From a virus, in IMG/VR virus record IMGVR_UViG_3300001472_000240, positions 1-21,083 of that record: a DNA stretch of 21,083 bases, one strand, 5' to 3'. The notes under the pieces were generated by a model. That model saw nothing but the letters and a program-made list of their open reading frames with translations, was not told the origin of the DNA and searched no databases. Shown here piece after piece: positions 1 through 6,161 of this stretch. A program made the position numbers and the translations under genes. Every line of letters begins with the position of its first letter. Position 1 is the first letter of the stretch.

Positions 1-452
1 CTTACCAAACAACATCTGCTGACTTCGCTCAAATAGATCAAGATAATACTTTTGTTGGTACACAGACATTTAACAAACTTAAGTCAGGATTTAATACAAA
101 GGTTTGTGGTGCTTATGCTAGTGTTTTAGGTGGTTATTATAACGATGCTTCAGGTGGCGGTTCAGCTGTAGCAGGTGGTAACAATAATGATACATGTGCT
201 AACTTTTCATTTATAGGTGGAGGTGATGATAATTTTATTGCTAGTGCTGGTACAGAAGGTGCAGTGGTTGGCGGTAACTGTAATAATCTTCGTCATTGCA
301 GAGCTACTATAGCAGGAGGTTCACAGGTTGCATCTGTAAGTGGATCAATGCTGCATGCGCAAAGTTTATACCTCAAAACCCTACCAACATCTAACCCAGG
401 AGTCGTTGGGGTTGTATGGAATGATAGCGGTACTTTAAAGATATCTACCTAA
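1..452 (+). CDS. Tail-fibre-like structural protein, C-terminal part (5' truncated)
   Basis: The reading frame is open from base 3 to the stop at 450-452 and runs off the left edge, so about 149 C-terminal residues are visible. The protein is rich in Gly, Asn, Ala and Ser, with short imperfect repeats of the type GGN/GGD (for example VLGGYYND, VAGGNNND, IGGGDDN, VVGGNCNN, IAGGSQ) spaced roughly 15-20 residues apart. Such repeats are typical of trimeric beta-rolls or beta-helices in phage fibres and YadA-like head domains. It ends with a segment like LPTSNPGVVGVVWNDSGTLKIS, a C-terminal pattern I associate with phage fibre and virion proteins. It is followed 42 bases later by a glycosyltransferase. 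Role in host recognition is inferred. The N-terminal part and any attachment domain lie outside the window. Confidence 0.6.
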   Translation, partial: YQTTSADFAQIDQDNTFVGTQTFNKLKSGFNTKVCGAYASVLGGYYNDASGGGSAVAGGNNNDTCANFSFIGGGDDNFIASAGTEGAVVGGNCNNLRHCRATIAGGSQVASVSGSMLHAQSLYLKTLPTSNPGVVGVVWNDSGTLKIST

Positions 453-478
453 TAGGTATTGATTTTTGCTCAACCCAA

Positions 479-486
479 TATAAATT
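479..486 (+). promoter_or_regulatory. T4-late-promoter-like box TATAAATT
   Basis: TATAAATT lies 8 bases before the ATG at 495. It differs from the T4 late consensus TATAAATA at the last base and from the 5-base spacing seen at most other sites in this window, so it is a weaker member of the set. Confidence 0.4.
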
Positions 487-494
487 ATTGTGTA

Positions 495-1514
495 ATGAGC
501 GAACAAAGTCCAGAATTTGCAGTCTTTAACATCGAAGGAGGAATCGGTAAACATATTTGTTCTACCGCTGTGGTAAAGGCATATAAGAATAACCATCCAA
601 CTACTAAAATTATTGTAGTGTGTGCTTGGCCTGAGATTTTTCTCAATAATAAAGATATTGAGAGGGTATATCGATTAGGCAATATACCATACTTCTATGA
701 AGATTATATCTATGGTAAGGATACGGTAGTATTTTCTCAAGAACCATACAAGCAAACCTCCCATATTAAGAAGCAAAAGCATCTCATACTTAGTTGGTGT
801 GAGATGATTGGCATTAACTACACAGGTGAAGCACCCAAGTTATCAATGAATATGCGTGAGACTGGATACATAGATCCAGAATTAGCTCAGATTCCTAAAC
901 AGAAGCCAATATTACTTTTCCAACCATTTGGAGGTCCTGGTAAAGAACATCAGGCTGATCCATATTCTTGGTCGCGAGATATTCATCCACAGGTTGCTCA
1001 AGAATTAGTTAACCAGCTAAAAGAACATTATCAAATTATTCATATTTGTTATGACTTCCACCATAAATTGAACGATGTAATTAGATATGAAAAGGTTGTA
1101 CCTAAGAAGACTCTATTCAATATGATTCGTTTTGCTGATCGATGCCTGTTTGTTGATTCTTCCTTCCAGCATGCAGCTGCTGCTATGGGTAAACCATCAA
1201 CAGTGGTTTGGGTGGCTACACAGCCAGAAGTGTTTGGTTATGATATTCATACCAATATTAAAGCACCAGTTGAATTTCCTAAGGGTACTATTGACTCATA
1301 CTTATATGATTATAACTTTACAGGCGCCATACATGAGTGTCCGTATGATGATGTATCGCAGATGTTTGATGTGAATGGGATTGTCGGATCGCTCTTACAA
1401 CAACCCAAACAACCAGAACAACAAGCACCAGTCCAACAACAAGTAGTAACTAGTGAAACTCCACCAAGTGCTGCTAAACGCGATACTAATAAGAAAAATC
1501 GTAAAAAGAAGTAA
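495..1514 (+). CDS. GT9-like (heptosyltransferase-fold) glycosyltransferase
   Basis: A 339-residue protein. The N-terminus has beta-strand/Gly-rich loop/helix order (VFNIEGGIGKHICSTAVVKA, about residues 9-28), like the G-D-x-x-x-(S/T)-P-A-x-(R/K) start of ADP-heptose:LPS heptosyltransferases. The C-terminal half has the GT9 nucleotide-sugar site pattern D-S-S-x-x-H-A-A-A-A-M-G-K-P-S (D221, H226) followed by VVWVATQPEVFGY. The last 40 residues are Gln/Pro/Lys-rich and probably disordered. I chose ATG 495 rather than the upstream ATG at 459 because a TATAAATT box lies at 479-486 and the 12 extra residues look non-coding. Lying directly after a fibre gene, it may glycosylate the fibre or another virion protein, or modify host LPS; the substrate cannot be read from sequence. 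Confidence 0.65.
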   Translation: MSEQSPEFAVFNIEGGIGKHICSTAVVKAYKNNHPTTKIIVVCAWPEIFLNNKDIERVYRLGNIPYFYEDYIYGKDTVVFSQEPYKQTSHIKKQKHLILSWCEMIGINYTGEAPKLSMNMRETGYIDPELAQIPKQKPILLFQPFGGPGKEHQADPYSWSRDIHPQVAQELVNQLKEHYQIIHICYDFHHKLNDVIRYEKVVPKKTLFNMIRFADRCLFVDSSFQHAAAAMGKPSTVVWVATQPEVFGYDIHTNIKAPVEFPKGTIDSYLYDYNFTGAIHECPYDDVSQMFDVNGIVGSLLQQPKQPEQQAPVQQQVVTSETPPSAAKRDTNKKNRKKK

Positions 1515-1532
1515 GTAGTACTCTTACGGATG

Positions 1533-1562
1533 AAAAGCCAGGAGTTAACTCCTGGCTTTTTT
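1533..1562. terminator. Bidirectional rho-independent terminator
   Basis: A perfect palindrome (1537-1556: GCCAGGAG arm, TTAA centre, CTCCTGGC arm) is flanked by A4 on the left and T6 on the right. It closes the + strand glycosyltransferase transcript. Read on the - strand, it also has a T4 run after the stem and sits just beyond the gp14 stop. Confidence 0.85.
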
Positions 1563-1563
1563 A

Positions 1564-2334
1564 TTAATAATAAGAGCCGTAGATATCGTTATCATTTACA
1601 TCCATATCATAGACGTTTTCTTTCGAGTCCTCATCAACGTCCCAATTGTAAGTCTTAGCATCTGATACACTATCTTCGCTAATATTAGTACTAAGAGTAC
1701 CAAACTTCGAATCATCATATACTTGCTCGTTTTTAGCTTCTTTGGGTGCATTAGGTTCGAATGAGTATTCAAATCTCTTAGCCCTGATACGATATACATA
1801 ATGTCCTAATATAGGATTGATAGTAGATACATCTTCATCTCTACGCTCTGTAATTTCATATATATTAGCAGACCGTCCTCCAGGTCTATCACAACCTAAA
1901 CCTGTCACTTCAACCAGATCACCTGATTTAGGTTCAACATCATCAAGAGTTGCGTACGAGGTGTTTGCACTCATTGCATTGCGGAAGGTTTCTATATGTA
2001 AGAAACCAGTAAATTCATCACCAGGATCAAAGCCAAATTGGGTGAGTGCTAATGCGTCTTGAGAAAGCTCTACATACATCTGCATACCAGATGCAGCCTC
2101 GAATACTGCTGTAGGCTCTTCACCATATAGCATATTAGCAGCAGATAAACTAAACGGTTTAATATAGTAATTAATATTAATACCATGATTGTTAATCAAA
2201 TCACGATAGGCTAAATCATATACTAGTTGCTCAGCCTGCAAATTATTTGCATTCACTAATTCACCGCAAGGTAAGCTAGCAGCCATCATCACCTCTTCTG
2301 GTGAGCAGTTTAATCTGTTAGTATTACAAGCCAT
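1564..2334 (-). CDS. gp14: Neck protein, T4 gp14-like
   Basis: A 256-residue protein; T4 gp14, the neck protein that helps close the filled head and join it to the tail, is also 256 residues as I recall. Features shared with the T4 neck-protein family are an early HGININYY strand (about 50-57), F-L-H-I-E-T-F (111-117), the PKSGDL turn (135-140), NIYEIT (157-162) and the RFEYSFEP block (187-194). The C-terminal 60 residues are Asp/Glu/Asn-rich and probably flexible. The ATG abuts the TAA of the preceding - strand gene with no gap, so translation is probably coupled. The transcript ends at the palindromic terminator at 1533-1562. The assignment rests on motif memory, not an alignment. Confidence 0.7.
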   Translation of the reverse strand: MACNTNRLNCSPEEVMMAASLPCGELVNANNLQAEQLVYDLAYRDLINNHGININYYIKPFSLSAANMLYGEEPTAVFEAASGMQMYVELSQDALALTQFGFDPGDEFTGFLHIETFRNAMSANTSYATLDDVEPKSGDLVEVTGLGCDRPGGRSANIYEITERRDEDVSTINPILGHYVYRIRAKRFEYSFEPNAPKEAKNEQVYDDSKFGTLSTNISEDSVSDAKTYNWDVDEDSKENVYDMDVNDNDIYGSYY

Positions 2335-2676
2335 TTATTTATTTTTTTTACGAAGAATAGCTTGTGGATGACCTTCCTCATTCTCAAACATTTCGATTTC
2401 TACACCAGAGTTACCGATACCCTTTACTGTACCTGGCTCAAACTCCATACCATACATCTGTAAAGAATTTGTAAGAGGTTGTCCTAATAGATTAATTGAA
2501 CCAGCACCACCGTTTATAAGGTTTCTAACATGAGGACATTTATGACCATATTCTTTTCTTGTTAGATTCTCATGTTTACGACCAGAGCGCATAATACTTT
2601 TACCACCCTTACGTACAGATGTAGCATTAGCATTCATCATTTGATTACCCTGATAGTACTCCTTGAATGTCTGCAT
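2335..2676 (-). CDS. Small basic protein of unknown function in the neck operon
   Basis: A 113-residue protein that I do not recognise. The start is set at ATG 2676 (MQTFKEYYQ...) rather than the upstream in-frame ATG at 2709, because CATAAATA (2682-2689) lies exactly 5 bases before it on the - strand and would otherwise fall inside the gene. The N-terminal half is basic with His/Cys residues (RSGRKHENLTRKEYGHKCPH), and the C-terminal half looks like a small beta domain (FEPGTVKGIGNSGVEIEMFENEEG) ending RKKNK. It is transcribed with gp14 and its stop touches the gp14 start, so a head-completion or neck role is plausible but only by context. Confidence 0.6.
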   Translation of the reverse strand: MQTFKEYYQGNQMMNANATSVRKGGKSIMRSGRKHENLTRKEYGHKCPHVRNLINGGAGSINLLGQPLTNSLQMYGMEFEPGTVKGIGNSGVEIEMFENEEGHPQAILRKKNK

Positions 2677-2681
2677 GTATA

Positions 2682-2689
2682 TATTTATG
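2682..2689 (-). promoter_or_regulatory. Late-promoter-like CATAAATA, 5 bases before ATG
   Basis: On the - strand the sequence reads G-CATAAATA-TATAC-ATG. It would drive the small unknown protein and gp14 and lies just downstream of the hairpin terminator at 2708-2737. Confidence 0.6.
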
Positions 2690-2707
2690 CTAGTTGTATC
2701 AATATAC

Positions 2708-2737
2708 AAAAAAAGACTCGTGCTTAAGCACGAGTCT
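2708..2737 (-). terminator. Rho-independent terminator on the - strand
   Basis: A perfect palindrome at 2714-2737 has 10-base arms (AGACTCGTGC / GCACGAGTCT) around TTAA and is followed on the - strand by a run of seven T. It stands 23 bases past the stop of the acidic protein gene and separates it from the next - strand promoter. Confidence 0.85.
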
Positions 2738-2760
2738 CTTAAATTATATGCTAGAATTAA

Positions 2761-3351
2761 TTATGCCTTAACAGCTTTGTTCATTGGCTGTACTTTAGGC
2801 TTACCGAAGCCATCACCTAAGTTACCAACTTTGTTACTCTTACCATCGTTATAGCTTCCGGAATGAGACTTAGGTTCACCACCCTTGTCAGAAGGTCCAG
2901 CAGCTGGCTTGTGATGTACTTTGTTCATTGGCTGAACTTTAGGTTGTCCGAATCCTTCTCCTGTGTTACCAACTTTATTGCTTTTACCATCGTTATAATG
3001 GGTGTTAAAAGCAGTAGGCTCACCTTCGTTATCTTCTTCATTTTCCATTCCACCTATCTCATAATCTTCAGCTTCTGGAGCGTCAGTTTCTGTATCATCA
3101 GCAGCTTCATCAGCATCGTCATCAACTTCTTCTCCACACGCAGCTTTGAGAATATCACAAAGATGTTGTGCAAGTTCTTTATCAAGTGTAATTGTTACTT
3201 CCTCTTCTGCATCGTCACCTTCGTCAGCAAGATCCTCATCAGGAGTTGCATCTTCAATACCGAGAGCATCAAGGTCATCAACTTCTTCCATTCCGAAGTC
3301 TTCGCTAATGACTTTGGCATAGAGTTCATCAAAAATAGATTTATTGGCCAT
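2761..3351 (-). CDS. Predicted nested product: internal in-frame start of the acidic protein
   Basis: An ATG at codon 131 of the acidic protein gene is preceded on the - strand by GACTAAATA, then five bases (AATAT), then ATG. That is the same box and spacing seen at the confirmed gene starts of this window, and GACTAAATA is identical to the box before the tube-fold gene at 11242. The product would be the 196 C-terminal residues, keeping the acidic region and both repeats. MANKSIFDELYAKV looks like a natural protein start. Nested in-frame late genes are known in T4 (for example within gene 17). It is inferred from the signal only. Confidence 0.4.
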   Translation of the reverse strand: MANKSIFDELYAKVISEDFGMEEVDDLDALGIEDATPDEDLADEGDDAEEEVTITLDKELAQHLCDILKAACGEEVDDDADEAADDTETDAPEAEDYEIGGMENEEDNEGEPTAFNTHYNDGKSNKVGNTGEGFGQPKVQPMNKVHHKPAAGPSDKGGEPKSHSGSYNDGKSNKVGNLGDGFGKPKVQPMNKAVKA

Positions 3352-3741
3352 ATATTTATTTAGTCCCTCCCGCGCAATTTCAAGTACTTCTTTGGAAAAT
3401 TCTTCATCTTCTTCAGCAGTTGAGCTTTCTGGATCATCTTTGTCGTCTCCTGCCTCCTTTTCTGCTGGTTGCTCTGTCTCAAGAGTAGGGCAGTTATCAT
3501 CTCCATAAGAAAGTCCTTTTATATTGTATGGATTTTTGTCTCCTACCTTTTTAATATCAACTTCTGATTCTTCAAACCCACCTTCTTTCGTTGGGCCTCC
3601 TGGTTGAATATCTGCATTACCTGTATTGGCGTTTTTGTCGCCAACTGTTTGCGCTTCTAAATTCTCAGCAACAACAGCAGCCTCATTACCAAGGTTACCA
3701 TAAACCTCGCCGAGATCCGTAAGGTCGTTCTTTTTAGCCAT
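2761..3741 (-). CDS. Acidic, repeat-bearing protein; possible scaffold/internal virion protein
   Basis: A 326-residue protein not recognised with confidence. It has three parts: residues 1-130 are polar and low-complexity with VGDKN twice; residues 131-245 start MANKSIFDELYAKV and continue into a very Asp/Glu-rich stretch with one helical patch (ITLDKELAQHLCDILKAACGEE); residues 249-322 carry two 26-residue direct repeats (249-274 and 297-322) of the pattern YNDGKSNKVGNxGxGFGxPKVQPMNK. The start ATG at 3741 follows CATAAATA (3747-3754) by 5 bases. An acidic, low-complexity composition beside packaging and neck genes resembles T4-type prohead core proteins, but this is only analogy. An internal start at 3351 is described separately. 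Confidence 0.7.
   Translation of the reverse strand: MAKKNDLTDLGEVYGNLGNEAAVVAENLEAQTVGDKNANTGNADIQPGGPTKEGGFEESEVDIKKVGDKNPYNIKGLSYGDDNCPTLETEQPAEKEAGDDKDDPESSTAEEDEEFSKEVLEIAREGLNKYMANKSIFDELYAKVISEDFGMEEVDDLDALGIEDATPDEDLADEGDDAEEEVTITLDKELAQHLCDILKAACGEEVDDDADEAADDTETDAPEAEDYEIGGMENEEDNEGEPTAFNTHYNDGKSNKVGNTGEGFGQPKVQPMNKVHHKPAAGPSDKGGEPKSHSGSYNDGKSNKVGNLGDGFGKPKVQPMNKAVKA
3357..3364 (-). promoter_or_regulatory. Internal late-promoter-like ACTAAATA, 5 bases before an in-frame ATG
   Basis: It lies inside the acidic protein gene and reads GACTAAATA-AATAT-ATG on the - strand. It fits the spacing rule exactly and predicts a nested transcript. Confidence 0.45.
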
Positions 3742-3746
3742 GCTAA

Positions 3747-3754
3747 TATTTATG
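3747..3754 (-). promoter_or_regulatory. Late-promoter-like CATAAATA, 5 bases before ATG
   Basis: On the - strand it reads CATAAATA-TTAGC-ATG, ahead of the acidic protein. With the box at 3802-3809 it forms a divergent promoter pair in the 78-base gap. Confidence 0.6.
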
Positions 3755-3801
3755 TCAAACGTTACTTAAAACAAGTAATAGTTGTAAAATAAAAGTTTGA
3801 G

Positions 3802-3809
3802 ATTAAATA
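3802..3809 (+). promoter_or_regulatory. Late-promoter-like ATTAAATA before terL
   Basis: GATTAAATA matches the boxes before 5537, 14132 and 20294, but the spacing to the terminase ATG is 10 bases, leaving room for a very short leader. Confidence 0.55.
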
Positions 3810-3819
3810 TGTCTAGTCT

Positions 3820-5523
3820 ATGGCTAAAAAAGATACAGGTATGTACTATATGGGTAATGATAATTTACCTAATCGGAATTGGCAAGGAGAATATACACCA
3901 GATAAGATTAAAGCTCTTAAGAAAGCTCAAAACAATATCTTATATTTTGCTGAGAATTTTTTCTATATTGTTAATTTGGATTCAGGTAAAGAAAAAATTA
4001 AGCTATATCCAGCTCAAAAGAAGGCTCTAAGGGCGATGAGAGATAATCGCTTCTATATTTTATTAGCATCACGTCAGATTGGTAAGTCTACTTTGATGAC
4101 AATTTATCTTTTATGGCAAGCTATCTTCCTAAAAGATCAGCGCATTCTGCTCGTCGCGAACAAAGAAGCCACTGCTATTGAAATCTTTTCACGAGTTAGA
4201 ATGGCCTATGAAGAGCTGCCCAACTGGCTCAAATCACCAGTTAAAGAATATGCGAAGACGTCTATGACTCTAGAAAATGGTTCTCGTATTGGTATTACGA
4301 CTACTACCGGTACAGCTGCTCGAGGTCAGTCTGTAAATTGTTTAGTAATTGACGAGATGGCCTTCATTGAACCCCACCTGGTTGATGAGTTTTGGAAATC
4401 TGTCTTTCCAATTATCTCTTCATCTAAGAAATCTAAAGCCTTTGTATGTTCAACTGCCAATGGTACACAGAATCTTTTCTATAGATTATACAATGGTGCT
4501 GAGACAGGAGAGAATGGTTGGGCCTATGGAAAGATATTGTGGAATGAAGTGCCAGGTCGTGATGAGAAATGGGCTAGCAGTACAAAGTTAACGATTGGAT
4601 CAGCTGAAGCCTGGCGTCAAGAGTTCTGTTGCGAATGGATTAACTCTGGTGAAGCTTCTATCGATGATGCTTTATACGAAATGATGGAGCGTCAAATATG
4701 TGACCCAGCAGTTACATTAGATGATGGGTGCTATAAAGTATGGGAGGAAGCTCAAGAGGGTAGAATATATGCTGCTGGTGTTGATACTGCAGAGGGTGTA
4801 GGAAAGGATAGTTCTATTATTCAAATGCTTGACGTTACTGATCCAGCTGAAGTAAGGCAAGTAGCAGTCTATCGTAACAATAAAATATCTCCAATGGAGT
4901 TTAGTAACAAAGTCTTTAAGATACTACGTAACTACGGATCTCCACTTGCGTTAGTAGAACGTAACAATTGTGGTGCCCAAGTTGTTGATCGCTTGGCCCA
5001 TGATATGGGTTACCCTAAATTAGTATCATATGGTAATAGCGCTGCTCATAGAAAAAAGCGCATGCAGGGTATGATTGCTCATACTAATACGAAGCATAGA
5101 GGTATTATTAATATGCGCTACTGGATGAATGATCTTAAATCGATCGTGATGCGAGATGCTGAGACGTTGGAAGAGCTTCGTAACTTTGTTCGGTATCCTA
5201 ATGGTACTTGGAAAGCTAGACATGGTTGTCATGATGATTTAGTAATGGCTTTAATGTATGGATATTATGTTCTAGATAATGAAATATGTGAGCAATATTT
5301 TGAGATTATAGAGAAAGATGATACTGGTCGGCCAAAGGCTATTGAGCCTTTAGACTTTGGTATATCGTTATTTGAGGATCCAACATCGATATATACAGAT
5401 AATGAAGTAACTGGTGGTAGTCCAGATCTTAATCCTGTTTATTGGGGCATGGCAAATAGTGATGATAACGATATGGGTGACGATTATTATGATCTAATAG
5501 ATCAAGGGTTCACACAACTATAG
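3820..5523 (+). CDS. terL: Terminase large subunit, T4 gp17-like
   Basis: A 567-residue packaging motor protein that hydrolyses ATP to pump DNA into the prohead and cuts the concatemer. The N-terminal ATPase has Walker A SRQIGKST (84-91), Walker B LVIDE (175-179, D178/E179) and the coupling motif STANG (211-215). The C-terminal RNase H-like nuclease has acidic residues at GVDTAEG (D322), LVERNN (E380) and HDD (D472/D473). Length is close to T4 gp17 (610). The ATG at 3820 gives MAKKDTGMYYMG and follows GATTAAATA by 10 bases. The next gene begins 13 bases after the stop with its own late box. The partner small subunit is not adjacent: its candidate is about 14 kb downstream on the other strand. 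Confidence 0.95.
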   Translation: MAKKDTGMYYMGNDNLPNRNWQGEYTPDKIKALKKAQNNILYFAENFFYIVNLDSGKEKIKLYPAQKKALRAMRDNRFYILLASRQIGKSTLMTIYLLWQAIFLKDQRILLVANKEATAIEIFSRVRMAYEELPNWLKSPVKEYAKTSMTLENGSRIGITTTTGTAARGQSVNCLVIDEMAFIEPHLVDEFWKSVFPIISSSKKSKAFVCSTANGTQNLFYRLYNGAETGENGWAYGKILWNEVPGRDEKWASSTKLTIGSAEAWRQEFCCEWINSGEASIDDALYEMMERQICDPAVTLDDGCYKVWEEAQEGRIYAAGVDTAEGVGKDSSIIQMLDVTDPAEVRQVAVYRNNKISPMEFSNKVFKILRNYGSPLALVERNNCGAQVVDRLAHDMGYPKLVSYGNSAAHRKKRMQGMIAHTNTKHRGIINMRYWMNDLKSIVMRDAETLEELRNFVRYPNGTWKARHGCHDDLVMALMYGYYVLDNEICEQYFEIIEKDDTGRPKAIEPLDFGISLFEDPTSIYTDNEVTGGSPDLNPVYWGMANSDDNDMGDDYYDLIDQGFTQL

Positions 5524-5531
5524 ATTAAATA
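5524..5531 (+). promoter_or_regulatory. Late-promoter-like ATTAAATA, 5 bases before ATG
   Basis: GATTAAATA-ACAGT-ATG; the box begins directly after the terminase stop codon, so the intergenic gap is almost entirely promoter. Confidence 0.6.
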
Positions 5532-5536
5532 ACAGT

Positions 5537-6115
5537 ATGGCTGTAAATCAAAACGACCAATCCTTTCTTAATAAAAGCAGAACAGATAAGTTTAAGCTTG
5601 TCTTTTCATTACCCCCAGCTTTACGTAAAATAAATTCAAAAACTGATAGGCAGACATTTAGCGTTAATGAAGATGCATTTCAGTTTTCTGTATATGGTGC
5701 TGTTGTACCAGAATTAGATGTGCCGGCATTACAAATTAGATATGGAGGATCTAATCTATATAACTCAACTCATGCGAGGGAGCCATACCCACCGGTGACG
5801 ATTGACTTTACTATTGATAATGGATTTAATAACTACTGGGTATTATATAAGTGGTTAGACTTGATGCATGATGAGAAAGAAGGGTTATATGATGCATCTG
5901 ATTTAGTTTCTGATGAGGACTTTAAAAATTATCAAACAGATATGACTTTGTATGGGCTTGATGAGTTTAATAACGAACGTATTCAATTTACATATACAAA
6001 AGCTTTTCCGGTTACAATAGGTAGTATTAATTATAATTATAGAACAGCAGAGGAAATTACATCTTCTATGACATTTGTCTATTCTCAAATACATACAAAA
6101 CTTATTAACTACTAA
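5537..6115 (+). CDS. Tail tube-fold protein (gp19-like)
   Basis: A 192-residue protein encoded directly upstream of the sheath. It has the order seen in T4 gp19: an N-terminal strand after a polar start (RTDKFKLVFSLPP), a middle segment like REPYPPVTIDFTIDNGFNNYWVLYKWLD (gp19: a WTVTVMND-type strand then a helix with VDW), and a C-terminal pair KAFPVTIGSINYNYRTAEEI / TFVYSQIH that parallels gp19 WPTNVGELQLDW...ALDYWE. It is probably the tail tube subunit or a tube-fold completion protein. Another tube-fold gene at 11242 competes for the major-tube role, so the exact assignment is open; next to the sheath is the usual gp19 position in T4. Confidence 0.65.
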   Translation: MAVNQNDQSFLNKSRTDKFKLVFSLPPALRKINSKTDRQTFSVNEDAFQFSVYGAVVPELDVPALQIRYGGSNLYNSTHAREPYPPVTIDFTIDNGFNNYWVLYKWLDLMHDEKEGLYDASDLVSDEDFKNYQTDMTLYGLDEFNNERIQFTYTKAFPVTIGSINYNYRTAEEITSSMTFVYSQIHTKLINY

Positions 6116-6148
6116 GGTAAAATATTTACAGATTTTTGTCCAAAAAAG

Positions 6149-6156
6149 CATAAATA
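6149..6156 (+). promoter_or_regulatory. Late-promoter-like CATAAATA, 5 bases before the sheath ATG
   Basis: GCATAAATA-ATGTT-ATG. The box fixes the sheath start at 6162. Confidence 0.6.
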
Positions 6157-6161
6157 ATGTT

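Noticed and set aside
2336-2341. TAAATA just before the gp14 ATG
   Set aside because: Only one base separates it from the ATG, it overlaps the upstream stop codon, and it sits in an A-rich Lys/Asn tail. Translational coupling explains the arrangement better.
2863-3363. A 166-codon + strand open frame opposite the acidic protein
   Set aside because: It is a shadow of Asp/Glu codons read in reverse (Phe/Ile/Ser-rich); the - strand gene has the promoter, repeats and terminator.
3797-4030. Alternative frame with ATG at 3809 overlapping the terminase start
   Set aside because: It is out of frame with the clear gp17 motifs and ends early; the ATG arises from the TAAATATG overlap.
6075-6161. Upstream extension of the sheath gene
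   Set aside because: It overlaps the preceding gene, encodes a sequence unlike sheath starts, and would contain the late box.
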